Below are positions 15,731-23,451 of a DNA stretch of 23,843 nucleotides, in pieces (within the stretch, counting starts at the first letter, position 1; the number at the start of each line of letters is the position of its first letter). Source of the stretch: Verrucomicrobia bacterium UBA1183 (GTDB taxonomy: Bacteria > Verrucomicrobiota > Verrucomicrobiia > Opitutales > UBA9783); NCBI GenBank assembly GCA_002309885.1, contig DBYP01000001.1:1-23843 (forward strand), written 5' to 3'. A model generated the notes under the pieces. That model saw only the letters and a program-made list of their open reading frames with translations. It did not search any database and was not told where the DNA came from. The position numbers and the translations under genes are program-made.

Positions 15731-16764
15731 TGGAAGCGTTTAAGCCCAGATTTTCCGTATCTAAGGTCGGTGCAAAATTAAGCCGGAGTCCGATCCGTAA
15801 TGTCCCGATTACTTATTTAGATAAAACGTATTACATTTCCTATTTGGGAATGGGAGCACTGGGGAATACAATTCAGCTCAACTATTCTTGGGGAACTGAA
15901 GAAGTTCAATTGTTGATATCAACAAACCATTTGTGTGATTTCATAGATCCAGAACTTCAGGGGCTTATTTTTGAAGATTTATCCGATGAATTGCATGCAC
16001 TACTTATCCAAGTTGTTAGCGAAATAATGAAGGATATTTTTGCGCAATTTCAACAAACTCTGGTTTTTAAAAGCGGAAACTTGTTTAAGAATGAACAACC
16101 CATAGCTCGCTTAAGTATTTCCAATGAATCAAATAGCGTACTCGAAATAGGTGTTATAAAAAGCAAAACAAATAGCGCTTTCTTCGATACCATTGCTCAG
16201 TTAATTTCTCCTGAACCCGCATCCAATATTCCTTTAACTTTTTGCTTTAATCAGGAATTCGGCGGTGTTCGTTTATCTTTGGAAGAGCTTCGGACCTTAA
16301 GGCTAGGCGATATCTTGCTCAATCAATGGCAAAAACATATCGTCCGTTTTTCTTACAAGAATTTCGCTTTTTGGGGCAAACAAGAAAACAATAATATTTC
16401 TGTAATCAAAAAACTTATGAACGAAAAAGAAGATTTACCGGTCGGAATTATTCCCGATGAAACTGAACCTGAAACGACGGAAGAAACCACAGCAGAACAA
16501 TCTTCGGAAGCACCTGCACCTGCTGAATCTAATCCAACGGCAACATTGGATAACCTTCCCATAAATATCGTTTTCCAAGTAGGGCAACAAAATCTCACAC
16601 TGGAACAGCTTCAACAGATACAAGAAGGTTATGTTTTTGAGTTGGAGCCCAACGTAGATGAACAGCTCAACATTGTTGCTAATGGTCAAGTTATTGGACA
16701 AGGCCGTTGGGTTCAGATCGAAGATCATACCGGTGTTCAAGTTACACATTTAGCCAAGAAATAG
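15730..16764 (+). CDS. sctQ: T3SS cytosolic C-ring/pod protein SctQ
   Basis: Component of the cytosolic sorting platform that recruits chaperone-substrate complexes; related to FliM/FliN. Its 344 residues comprise an N-terminal half with weak SpoA-like folding, an acidic Glu/Thr/Ala/Pro linker (about 237-270), and a clear C-terminal SpoA (surface presentation of antigens) domain at about 273-342: LPINIVFQVGQQNLTLEQLQ, then Gly-Tyr-Val-Phe-Glu-Leu, Val-x-Ile-Val-Ala-Asn-Gly and Gly-Gln-Gly-Arg. An internal start producing a separate C-terminal SpoA product, known from Yersinia, is possible, but I cannot place it. It overlaps sctP by one base. Confidence 0.92.
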   Translation: MEAFKPRFSVSKVGAKLSRSPIRNVPITYLDKTYYISYLGMGALGNTIQLNYSWGTEEVQLLISTNHLCDFIDPELQGLIFEDLSDELHALLIQVVSEIMKDIFAQFQQTLVFKSGNLFKNEQPIARLSISNESNSVLEIGVIKSKTNSAFFDTIAQLISPEPASNIPLTFCFNQEFGGVRLSLEELRTLRLGDILLNQWQKHIVRFSYKNFAFWGKQENNNISVIKKLMNEKEDLPVGIIPDETEPETTEETTAEQSSEAPAPAESNPTATLDNLPINIVFQVGQQNLTLEQLQQIQEGYVFELEPNVDEQLNIVANGQVIGQGRWVQIEDHTGVQVTHLAKK

Positions 16765-16767
16765 CTT

Positions 16768-17553
16768 ATGGGGGCTACACCATCATTGATCTACGATCCT
16801 ATGGGGATCATTATTTTCCTTATAGGACTGTCTTTGGCGCCATTTATCACCATGATGGTCACCTCTTATATAAAGCTGGTGATTGTCATGAATCTGCTTC
16901 GTCAAGCATTAGGATTGCAGCAAGTCCCTCCCAACATGGTTATCAATGGGGTTGCCATTATTTTGACCATTTACATCATGGCTCCCACACTTCAAGAAAG
17001 CATTCAACGTATTACGGAAGCCAATGCGACACTGGAGGAACGAAAAAATAACGCATTCTTTGAACTTCCTAAAAAAATGCAAGCCTTTGCCCAGGAGGCA
17101 TCAAATGATGCTTCATGGATGCAGTCGGTTATGTCAACAAAAACCGAGAATGATCGCGACAAAGTGGGTGAACTGAAAGCTATTTTGGGTTACGCTAAAC
17201 AACCTTTGGTGGATTTTATAATGCGGCATTCTACCCCAAAACACCGTGCATTTTTTGTTCACATTGCAAAACGCCTGTGGCCAAAATCTTACTTAAAGAA
17301 TTTAAAAGATTCCGATTTGATCATCTGCGTACCCGCTTTCGTCCTAAGCGAACTTACGGCGGCCTTCGAAATTGGCTTCCTCATTTATTTGCCTTTCATC
17401 GCTATCGACTTGGTTGTTTCAAACATCCTTCTCGCTATGGGTATGATGATGGTTTCTCCAATGACGATTTCTCTCCCCTTCAAACTGATGCTGTTCGTCC
17501 TCGTCAGCGGCTGGGATAAGCTCATTGAAGCTTTAGCATTGACATACCGATAG
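16768..17553 (+). CDS. sctR: T3SS export gate membrane protein SctR
   Basis: Core subunit of the SctR5S4T1 export-gate helix assembly (FliP family). The 261-residue protein has a hydrophobic N-terminal part (residues about 12-75, including APFITMMVTSYIKLVIVMNL and LGLQQVPPNMVINGVAIILT). A polar loop of about 100 residues follows, then the C-terminal family block: VPAFVLSELTAAFEIGFLIY, Pro-Phe-x-x-Ile-Asp-Leu-Val, LLAMGMMMVSPMTISLPFKL. It is the last gene of the operon; sctS and sctT, normally directly behind sctR, are not here. The convergent waaL-like gene ends 12 bases away. Confidence 0.96.
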   Translation: MGATPSLIYDPMGIIIFLIGLSLAPFITMMVTSYIKLVIVMNLLRQALGLQQVPPNMVINGVAIILTIYIMAPTLQESIQRITEANATLEERKNNAFFELPKKMQAFAQEASNDASWMQSVMSTKTENDRDKVGELKAILGYAKQPLVDFIMRHSTPKHRAFFVHIAKRLWPKSYLKNLKDSDLIICVPAFVLSELTAAFEIGFLIYLPFIAIDLVVSNILLAMGMMMVSPMTISLPFKLMLFVLVSGWDKLIEALALTYR

Positions 17554-17557
17554 ATTA

Positions 17558-17583
17558 CAGCGTGTCTACATAAGCCTTAAAAA
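17558..17583. repeat. possible remnant of a hairpin-element end
   Basis: The sequence GCGTGTCTACATAAGC followed by CTTAAAAA resembles the left end of the element at 21368 (GCGTATCCACATAAGC) and the inverted right end of copy E1 (GTGTGTCTACAGGAG). It covers the junction of the convergent sctR and waaL-like genes and supplies the last codons and stop of the latter. It is short, so chance similarity cannot be excluded. Confidence 0.35.
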
Positions 17584-18813
17584 CCGCTTTGATGATGGCA
17601 ACATTTCTTTACGCACAATTCTGGCGATGCAAATACTAGTTCCCAATACGAATACACTCTGGACGATAGAACTTCCCAACATCATGTCGCATTGGCTACA
17701 TAAACCGAAAAAAATCAATGTCCCCAAGCCCAAGAAACTATGTAAACAAGAAATACTTACCTTTCTCATAAAAAACACAAAAAAATACCCCATAAAAATT
17801 AGATAAAGCATACCACCGACATATCCAAATTGAACGCACCAATGACAGAAATCGTTGTGTGGGTGTACCGTCGTAATCCAACGATGCGTTGCCTGCGGAG
17901 TGTATCCCCATGAAATCCAATCCAAAGAACGTGTCTTGATTACACTACCGTAACTAGCTGTCCCATTTCCCCAAAAGGAAGATGTTTTTAAAATATGCAG
18001 GCATTGTTTTTGCATAGCCATCCTTTGGCGTGTACTACGCTCTCCCTGTAGTAAACTAGAATTTTCTGGTTCTTTTGAAAAAAGTGTTACAAAAAAAGAA
18101 CTTAACCGTGAATTGAGTGAATTTTGATTACACGCACCGATACCCAAAAGCGTTATAATTATACACAAAATTCCCGCACATCTCTTAGCTATAGATGCTA
18201 TAGAAGCTATAGATGCTATAGATGCTATGGATGCTATAGATGCCACAACCCCCGTTTTTTCAGGATTAAAACACAGTAAAAAGGTGGTAAAAAATACAAA
18301 TCTTAATGTGTACAAATGCAAATTTTTTCGTAACAAAAGAATCCGTATGCTCAAGGCAACAACAATATACCCGATGAGCATGCTGATCGGAATGGGGTTG
18401 ATTCTTAAATAATGACAGGGGCGGAGGCTTGCTACAGTACAATATAGGGCACCTGATAATGTAAATAAGAGGACTATTCTTTTCGCGAAATTTTCGTATC
18501 GAATAAAAAAGGGAATGAAAACTAAAGCGGTCGATAACGTTAAAAATCTTCGCAAAAAAATGATAAATGCCTCCTGTTTAGGTGCGATCGTATAAAAACA
18601 ACCCACAAAAGCCATCAGAATAACAGCGCTGATAACCATCCACAATTTATATTTTTGATTAAATTGGGAAAACAATTCCCGTAGCTTTTTTTCTTTTTTA
18701 AAACGTATTAAAATAAGAATAAAAATACCATAAAAACCTATATTATACCACGGGGGATAAAAAAACACACCGATAGCGTAACACACAAGAAACATATTCA
18801 ATAAAGCATTCAT
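17566..18813 (-). CDS. O-antigen ligase / polymerase family membrane protein
   Basis: A 415-residue protein with about ten hydrophobic segments and a large periplasmic loop carrying TTVHPHNDFCHWCVQFGYVG, the His-x-His-Asn-type motif of the WaaL/Wzy_C (O-antigen ligase) superfamily. It probably transfers or polymerises glycans on undecaprenyl carriers at the periplasmic face of the inner membrane; ligase and polymerase cannot be told apart here. I start at 18813, where ATG overlaps the stop of the glycosyltransferase gene (ATGA); the longer frame from 18858 would overlap it by 49 bases. A run of Ala-Ser-Ile triplets (about residues 194-213) at a predicted membrane boundary is encoded by a 9-bp tandem repeat. 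The C-terminal codons lie in a sequence resembling a repeat-element end. Confidence 0.82.
   Translation of the reverse strand: MNALLNMFLVCYAIGVFFYPPWYNIGFYGIFILILIRFKKEKKLRELFSQFNQKYKLWMVISAVILMAFVGCFYTIAPKQEAFIIFLRRFLTLSTALVFIPFFIRYENFAKRIVLLFTLSGALYCTVASLRPCHYLRINPIPISMLIGYIVVALSIRILLLRKNLHLYTLRFVFFTTFLLCFNPEKTGVVASIASIASIASIASIASIAKRCAGILCIIITLLGIGACNQNSLNSRLSSFFVTLFSKEPENSSLLQGERSTRQRMAMQKQCLHILKTSSFWGNGTASYGSVIKTRSLDWISWGYTPQATHRWITTVHPHNDFCHWCVQFGYVGGMLYLIFMGYFFVFFMRKVSISCLHSFLGLGTLIFFGLCSQCDMMLGSSIVQSVFVLGTSICIARIVRKEMLPSSKRFLRLM
18188..18241 (-). repeat. six-unit 9-bp tandem repeat in the O-antigen-ligase-like gene
   Basis: On the plus strand the unit GCTATAGAT occurs six times in direct succession, with one unit ending GAA and one with G in place of A. 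On the coding strand each unit gives Ala-Ser-Ile. Slippage would add or remove three residues without a frameshift. Confidence 0.95.
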
Positions 18814-19805
18814 TTTGGCAAGAGGAATTGATTCTTTGACTTGAAATTGTAAATCCAATTTTTGATTTTATCTGGGATATCGTACTTTATGAATCGTTCA
18901 ACAGGATTTAAGTAAAGCTTCCACAAACAACGGATTGCTTCCCACCAAGAAACATCCTGCGTTACTTGGTTGCACCAAGGCGTCATGCGCGCATAACGAA
19001 AGTATTCGTAGCAATAAGGATGTACCTTATTCAAAAAATGTTTCACAAAAAAAGGCGGACACTTCCAAACCTTATTAAAAAGGTGGAGAACACACGGTTT
19101 TTCAACACCCACCTTCTGCCATGAACCATTCACATGGCAATTGAATTTCAGCGGTAATGCAAGGAACTTTGTGCGATCAATAATTACATTCAAAGCATCT
19201 TGGTCAGGTAGCGTAATTCGTTTATTACACGTGCTATTTCCCAAAAATTCAATCACACGTTGAGCGAGGTGAAAATCTTTAAGTGCCTTTATATCAAACA
19301 ACAAAAAACCAGAATTAAAGTAAACGGATTCGGGTGCCATGCCTAAAGTAATTTTTCGAGCTTTAAACAGTGCTTTGTTCTTAGAATTGTATTCCTCAGA
19401 AACAGCGCCAAATGTGCAGTCTTGCATGGGGATATCCCATACTTCGCCCAGATCACTCAGGGCAATCATATCCGAATCCATATAAATCGCTTTATCCAAA
19501 TCGGATAAAATTTCTGGAACGGCAAGTCGGTAGAAAATTGCAGGCGAATAACGTTGACGCATTTTGAATTTCTCGAAAATTTCCACTTTGGACATAGGAA
19601 CAACATTTATTTTATTAGCTCCTAAATCCCAGGCGTTTAATTTTTCGATGTTTTCAGGACAAATTCCACAATCGAATATGTAAAAACAGAATGTACGTTG
19701 CGAGTTTTTTACAATCGAGATGATGGTTGTTGCGGTATGCCGGACATATTTGTCATCGCATACCAAAACAATGACTATCGGCTCCTGCTGGCTTTTATCG
19801 TCCAT
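18810..19805 (-). CDS. glycosyltransferase family 8 (LPS-type hexosyltransferase)
   Basis: A 331-residue cytosolic enzyme of the GT8 family (LgtC, RfaI/RfaJ), which moves a hexose from a UDP-sugar onto LPS core or another surface glycan with retention. Family features are an N-terminal nucleotide-binding segment (VIVLVCDDKYVRHTATTIIS), Phe-Tyr-Arg-Leu before the metal-binding DxD in YMDSDMIALSDL (110-112), YFNSGFLLFD, LPDQDALNVI, and the late His-Leu-Phe-x-Lys-Val-Trp-Lys that binds the UDP phosphates. The C-terminal 60 residues are rich in aromatic and basic residues, as in membrane-associated GT8 proteins. It starts 7 bases after the lysS stop and overlaps the next gene by ATGA. Acceptor and sugar are unknown. 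Confidence 0.9.
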   Translation of the reverse strand: MDDKSQQEPIVIVLVCDDKYVRHTATTIISIVKNSQRTFCFYIFDCGICPENIEKLNAWDLGANKINVVPMSKVEIFEKFKMRQRYSPAIFYRLAVPEILSDLDKAIYMDSDMIALSDLGEVWDIPMQDCTFGAVSEEYNSKNKALFKARKITLGMAPESVYFNSGFLLFDIKALKDFHLAQRVIEFLGNSTCNKRITLPDQDALNVIIDRTKFLALPLKFNCHVNGSWQKVGVEKPCVLHLFNKVWKCPPFFVKHFLNKVHPYCYEYFRYARMTPWCNQVTQDVSWWEAIRCLWKLYLNPVERFIKYDIPDKIKNWIYNFKSKNQFLLPK

Positions 19806-19812
19806 TAGCTAT

Positions 19813-21276
19813 CTACTTCAAGGTTGGATAAAGCAGTGTGTCGCGAATATTATCCGCTTCAGTCAATAAAATGCAAAGTCGATCGATACCGATACCCATA
19901 CCGCCTGCAGGGGGCATACCGTACTCCAATGCCGTCAAGAAATCATTATCCACCTTCTGCGTTTCTTCACCGGCTTGAACTTCAAACATGTGACGTTGTA
20001 CAAAGGGATCGTTTTGTTCAGAGTAAGCTGGCGCGATTTCTTGGCCATTGATGTACAATTCAAAGACGTCAATGTAGCGATCATCTTTTTCATTAATCTT
20101 GGCCAATGGGCACAATTCTTTAGGCAACTGCGTTACGTACGTTGGCTGTATCAAATTGGGTGCGATGCATTTTTCGAAAACGTTGTTGGTAATTTCGAAA
20201 TCTTCGCAATTGGGATCGACTTCTATCTCCAACGCTTTACATTTTTGCAATTTTTCTTTGCGGGATCTAGAAAACCACTGCGGATCTTTTGTAGCTTCAA
20301 AAATACAATCTGTGTAAGTAACTTCGCGCCATTTACCGCTTAACTCGATCGTTTGACCGGTGTAACTGGAAAGCGTGGTTTTACCTATGACGTTTTTACA
20401 CAGATATTGGATCAAATCATAAACCAAAGCCATCATGCCACGATAGTCGCTATAAGCTTGGTACAATTCGATCATAGTAAATTCCGGGTTATGACGGCGT
20501 GATAAGCCCTCATTGCGGAAATTGCGGCCAATTTCAAAGACACGATCGTAACCGCCAACCAACATCCGCTTCAAATAGAGTTCCAGCGAAATACGAATGT
20601 AAAAATCGCGATCCAGCGCATTCATGTGGGTTATAAACGGACGTGCAGCTGCACCCCCTGCAACATTTTGCAACATCGGTGTCTCGACCTCAACGAAATC
20701 ACGACTCCACAAAAATTCGCGAATGCCCTTAATAATATTAGAGCGTTTAAAGAAACGTTCGCGCGATTCTGGATTGATAATCAAATCCAAATACCGCTGG
20801 CGATAAATGGTGTCGGGATCGCTTAAACCGTGGAATTTATCCGGTAATGAACGGAACGACTTCGATACGAGCGTATATTTCTTAGCACGAACCGTAATCT
20901 CTCCCGTAGTTGTGCGGAAAACTTCGCCTTCGACGCCGATAAAATCGCCAATATCAAGTTTTTTGAACGCATCGTAGGCTTCCTTCCCAATACCGGTATC
21001 TTCGTTATTAGAAACGTAAATTTGCAATGTCCCTTTTTGATCTAAAATCTTCAAAAATGAAGCTTTGCCCATCAAACGAAATGTAACAATGCGTCCTGCA
21101 ACGGCAACGGACTCGCAAGCTTTACCTTCCTTTTCAGCCAACTCAAATAACTTCAATACTTGCTGGGTTGTATGGCTTTGCTTGCAGTTAGCCCGAAACG
21201 GATTCTTCCCTTGCTGGCACAAGGCATCAAACTTCTCTTTGCGAATAGCAAATAAATCACTTTCGTTCTCGCTCAT
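19813..21276 (-). CDS. lysS: lysyl-tRNA synthetase, class II
   Basis: Charges tRNA-Lys with lysine. It has 487 residues from the chosen start. An N-terminal OB-fold anticodon-binding domain (about 55-145, VAVAGRIVTFRLMGKASFLK) precedes the class II catalytic core: motif 1 region (FLWSRDFVEVETPMLQNVAG), motif 2 (FRNEG, 253-257, with HNPEFTMIELYQAYSDY) and motif 3 (GMGIGIDRL, about 459-467). The frame is open to 21351, but I choose the ATG at 21276 because MSENESDLFAIRKEKFDAL matches the usual LysRS start and the upstream part is untypical. No Shine-Dalgarno is visible. It heads a minus-strand operon with the GT8 and O-antigen-ligase-like genes. Confidence 0.97.
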   Translation of the reverse strand: MSENESDLFAIRKEKFDALCQQGKNPFRANCKQSHTTQQVLKLFELAEKEGKACESVAVAGRIVTFRLMGKASFLKILDQKGTLQIYVSNNEDTGIGKEAYDAFKKLDIGDFIGVEGEVFRTTTGEITVRAKKYTLVSKSFRSLPDKFHGLSDPDTIYRQRYLDLIINPESRERFFKRSNIIKGIREFLWSRDFVEVETPMLQNVAGGAAARPFITHMNALDRDFYIRISLELYLKRMLVGGYDRVFEIGRNFRNEGLSRRHNPEFTMIELYQAYSDYRGMMALVYDLIQYLCKNVIGKTTLSSYTGQTIELSGKWREVTYTDCIFEATKDPQWFSRSRKEKLQKCKALEIEVDPNCEDFEITNNVFEKCIAPNLIQPTYVTQLPKELCPLAKINEKDDRYIDVFELYINGQEIAPAYSEQNDPFVQRHMFEVQAGEETQKVDNDFLTALEYGMPPAGGMGIGIDRLCILLTEADNIRDTLLYPTLK

Positions 21277-21367
21277 GTCCGTAAAGGTAACAGAATATTT
21301 CTTTATTTGGCAATAAGAAAAAGTAGTTGTTTTAAAGCAAAGACTCTGCATTGTTTTTTAGCAACGC

Positions 21368-21590
21368 TTAAGGCGTATCCACATAAGCTAGAAATATTAC
21401 GTTTTTGAAGGATTTTTTGTAAAAAATCCCTCAAACTTCCTTAAAAGCAGGACAGAAGCCCTGCACCCCAGTCATTTTGCAACAGTGTTGCAAAATTATG
21501 AAAGTTTTTGAGGGTTTAAGGGAACTTTTTTCAAAAAGTTCTCTTAGGGTTCATACTTTTATAACTTTTTAGCTTCCGCAGGCATACTCT
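21368..21590. repeat. hairpin element copy E4 with inverted ends
   Basis: The left end GCGTATCCACATAAGC corresponds, inverted, to the right end GCTTCCGCAGGCATACTCT. Inside are GGATTTTTT-GT-AAAAAATCC (21410-21429), GCAGG/CCTGC (21447-21464, one mismatch), ATTTTGCAAC-AGT-GTTGCAAAAT (21474-21496) and AAGGGAACTTTTT paired with AAAAAGTTCTCTT (21518-21545, one G-T pair). It fills the gap between the divergent lysS and DUF502 genes. No protein gene is seen in 21277-21672. Confidence 0.85.
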
Positions 21591-21672
21591 TCAATTTCGA
21601 AATTACACTTATCAACACTTAAAGCTTGCGTTGAATGAAGAATGCCTGTTTAATTTTATCGAAAGCGAAAAC

Positions 21673-22305
21673 ATGAAAAATTTAAAGCGATCATTCATTA
21701 CGGGGCTTGTAGTATTAATGCCATTGGGTGTAACTTTTGTGGTTGTGAAATTTCTATTGGAGAAAATCGGGCAACCTGCCAGTACGCTCTTTTTTGGAGC
21801 GTGGAGTCACTTGATGGATCATCAGTGGGTAGAAGTTATCGCCAGTATTTTGTCGATGTTTATTGTCATTGCAATTATTACGGCTTTTGGGTGGCTATCG
21901 AAATTTGTTTTGGGCAAAGCCGTTCTAAAGTTTACGGAGAATTTCATCCAAAATATTCCGTTCATCAGCACGGTTTACAATACGGTTAAACAGATCGTCG
22001 ATACGTTGGGTAAGAATAAGCAGGCGGTTTTCCAAAAAGCGGTTTTGGTGCATTTCCCCAATAAAGAGATGTACTCTATTGGTTTTTTGACAAGCCGTTC
22101 GATGGGTGAAACGCAAGAAAAAACCAAAGAAGTGGTTTGTAATGTTTTCGTGCCCACCACACCCAATCCTACGTCGGGATTCCTCATCATGGTTCCTGAA
22201 GATAAGCTGGTTGTGTTGGATATGACCGTCGGTGATGCGATAAAGCTGATCATCTCCGGTGGCGCGGTAACACCTGAATTTGTTAAAAAGAATGACCAAG
22301 AATGA
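21673..22305 (+). CDS. DUF502 family inner-membrane protein
   Basis: A 210-residue protein of the DUF502 family, whose biochemical role is unknown. An N-terminal membrane helix (FITGLVVLMPLGVTFVVVKF) is followed by a second helical hairpin (VIASILSMFIVIAIITAFGW), then the conserved block with Ile-Pro-Phe-Ile-Ser-Thr-Val-Tyr-Asn-Thr-Val-Lys-Gln. A soluble beta-rich domain with VFVPTTPNPTSGFLIMVPED completes it. I start at 21673 (Met-Lys-Asn-Leu-Lys-Arg), where family members usually begin; the frame extends 14 codons upstream to 21631. Its stop overlaps the mscS start (AATGATG), so the two membrane proteins are co-translated, suggesting a shared envelope function. Confidence 0.88.
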   Translation: MKNLKRSFITGLVVLMPLGVTFVVVKFLLEKIGQPASTLFFGAWSHLMDHQWVEVIASILSMFIVIAIITAFGWLSKFVLGKAVLKFTENFIQNIPFISTVYNTVKQIVDTLGKNKQAVFQKAVLVHFPNKEMYSIGFLTSRSMGETQEKTKEVVCNVFVPTTPNPTSGFLIMVPEDKLVVLDMTVGDAIKLIISGGAVTPEFVKKNDQE

Positions 22306-22997
22306 TGCACGCATTGTACGGTAAAGCAATCTTATGTGTGGTTATATTATTAGCCATTCATCTTTGGCTAATGAAGAAACTGCGTCAATTACACCAATAC
22401 CTGAAATCTATCAAATTAAAGAATCGTACCTTCGGGGATGTGTTTGCCACTTTTCGGTTCAAAATCTACATGCTCTGGCTCCTATTCGCACTTTGGTTTG
22501 TAGCTCGAGCTTTCGAAGCTGACTTGTTAACGCGCACGCTTAAAGCGGGAACGGGATTTCTTTTCTGCTTGCTCCTCGGGGAAGCGCTTTGTCTCTTGTG
22601 TTTGACCGGATTTGGGAAGCTCATTGAGGATCTGAACGGCTTCTATCCCATGTTAAAAAAGGTTATATTGGGTGGCTCATTTTTCCTAGGAATCCTTGTC
22701 GCCGCCAATAATTTGGGCTATTCTCTAAGCGGATTGCTGACCACATTGGGGGTTGGTGGCGCAGCCATCGCCTTTGCAGCACAAAATACATTAGCCAATT
22801 TGTGGGCAGCCTTATGTATATTATTAGATCACTTATTTAAAAAAGGTGACAAAATCATCGTCGGCATACGCACTCAAGGCACTGTGGAATGTATCGGTCT
22901 TCGCTCCACACGTTTACGCACCGAAAAAGGAGAAATCGTGATCGTTCCCAATAGCGTTATCGTAAGCGAATGTATCACCAAAATAGGCGGAGTTTAG
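22302..22997 (+). CDS. MscS-family mechanosensitive channel, C-terminally short
   Basis: Inner-membrane channel of the small-conductance mechanosensitive type that releases solutes on hypo-osmotic shock. The 231-residue protein has three to four hydrophobic segments. The pore helix shows Gly-Val-Gly-Gly-Ala-Ala-Ile-Ala-Phe-Ala-Ala-Gln-Asn followed by LANLWAALCILLDHLFKKGD, and the beta domain reaches IVIVPNSVIVSECITK. Canonical MscS continues for about 100 more residues with the alpha/beta cage domain. Here the protein stops right after the beta domain, 13 bases before a hairpin-repeat stub at 23010. It may be truncated by that repeat or be a natural short form. An alternative ATG lies 3 bases further in. 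Confidence 0.85.
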   Translation: MMHALYGKAILCVVILLAIHLWLMKKLRQLHQYLKSIKLKNRTFGDVFATFRFKIYMLWLLFALWFVARAFEADLLTRTLKAGTGFLFCLLLGEALCLLCLTGFGKLIEDLNGFYPMLKKVILGGSFFLGILVAANNLGYSLSGLLTTLGVGGAAIAFAAQNTLANLWAALCILLDHLFKKGDKIIVGIRTQGTVECIGLRSTRLRTEKGEIVIVPNSVIVSECITKIGGV

Positions 22998-23009
22998 CTT
23001 TGTGCTTTT

Positions 23010-23036
23010 GGGGGATTTTTTGTAAAAAATCCTCTA
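23010..23036. repeat. hairpin stub of the dispersed element (E5)
   Basis: GGATTTTTT-GT-AAAAAATCC at 23013-23032 is the leftmost hairpin module of the element family, present without the other modules. It is joined directly to the inverted-repeat arm carrying ORF104 unit B. It could act as a bidirectional terminator behind the mscS gene. Confidence 0.75.
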
Positions 23037-23089
23037 AAACTCGCTTGGTTAGCGGATTTACAAATTTTTCAAATTTTTCAAAAAACTAC

Positions 23090-23118
23090 TTGACAAGTAA
23101 ATATTAATAACGCATAAT
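23090..23118 (+). promoter_or_regulatory. sigma70-type promoter of ORF104 unit B
   Basis: TTGACA (23090-23095), a 17-base spacer and CATAAT (23113-23118), identical to the copy at 409-437. An AT-rich stretch with phased T-runs precedes the -35 box and may act as an UP element. Confidence 0.85.
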
Positions 23119-23136
23119 ATAGCACGCTGTAGAAAA

Positions 23137-23451
23137 ATGAATGTTTGTTTGCGGAGTTGCTTCGGTGATTTTGGGCGTAAAAGTCGCTTGGGGAGCGGTA
23201 TTCCAAGACGAGTTTGTTGGGGCTTGTTGAGGATTCGTAGCACAGCTTGCGAGTGTCTGTTAGAGCGTGTTTTCAGGAGAAAGTGTAGGCGGTTATCGTG
23301 GTACGATATTCTTGAACGGGTTTGCGGAGGTTCGTTGGGAATTCGTAGCGCGGTTTATAGGTGTTGGTTAAGGCGTGTTAGCAGGGTAGCAAAGTGTCAG
23401 CGGTTGTGGTTGTATAAAGAGGTTCCTAAATTCGGCAGCGGATGGACATAG
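23137..23451 (+). CDS. 104-codon ORF of unknown function, Arg/Cys-rich, internally repeated (unit B)
   Basis: Partner of the frame at 76-390: same length, 77 of 104 residues identical by my count, same stop position, no indels. The 36-codon internal periodicity is retained, for example Ile-Leu-Glu-Arg-Val-Cys-Gly-Gly-Ser-Leu in repeat 2. Repeat 1 has drifted more: Ile-Pro-Arg-Arg-Val replaces Ile-Leu-Glu-Arg-Val. It is highly basic, with many Arg, Cys and Trp. Predicted transcription starts about 12 bases before the ATG, and no Shine-Dalgarno is present, though that is common in this genome. The promoter is better conserved than the frame, so a functional RNA or a repeat that merely contains an ORF remains possible. 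No known family is recognised. Confidence 0.35.
   Translation: MNVCLRSCFGDFGRKSRLGSGIPRRVCWGLLRIRSTACECLLERVFRRKCRRLSWYDILERVCGGSLGIRSAVYRCWLRRVSRVAKCQRLWLYKEVPKFGSGWT

Noticed and set aside
18188..18241. CRISPR-like array
   Set aside because: Units are 9 bp with no spacers and lie in a coding frame; no cas genes are present. The sctP repeats are likewise contiguous and coding.
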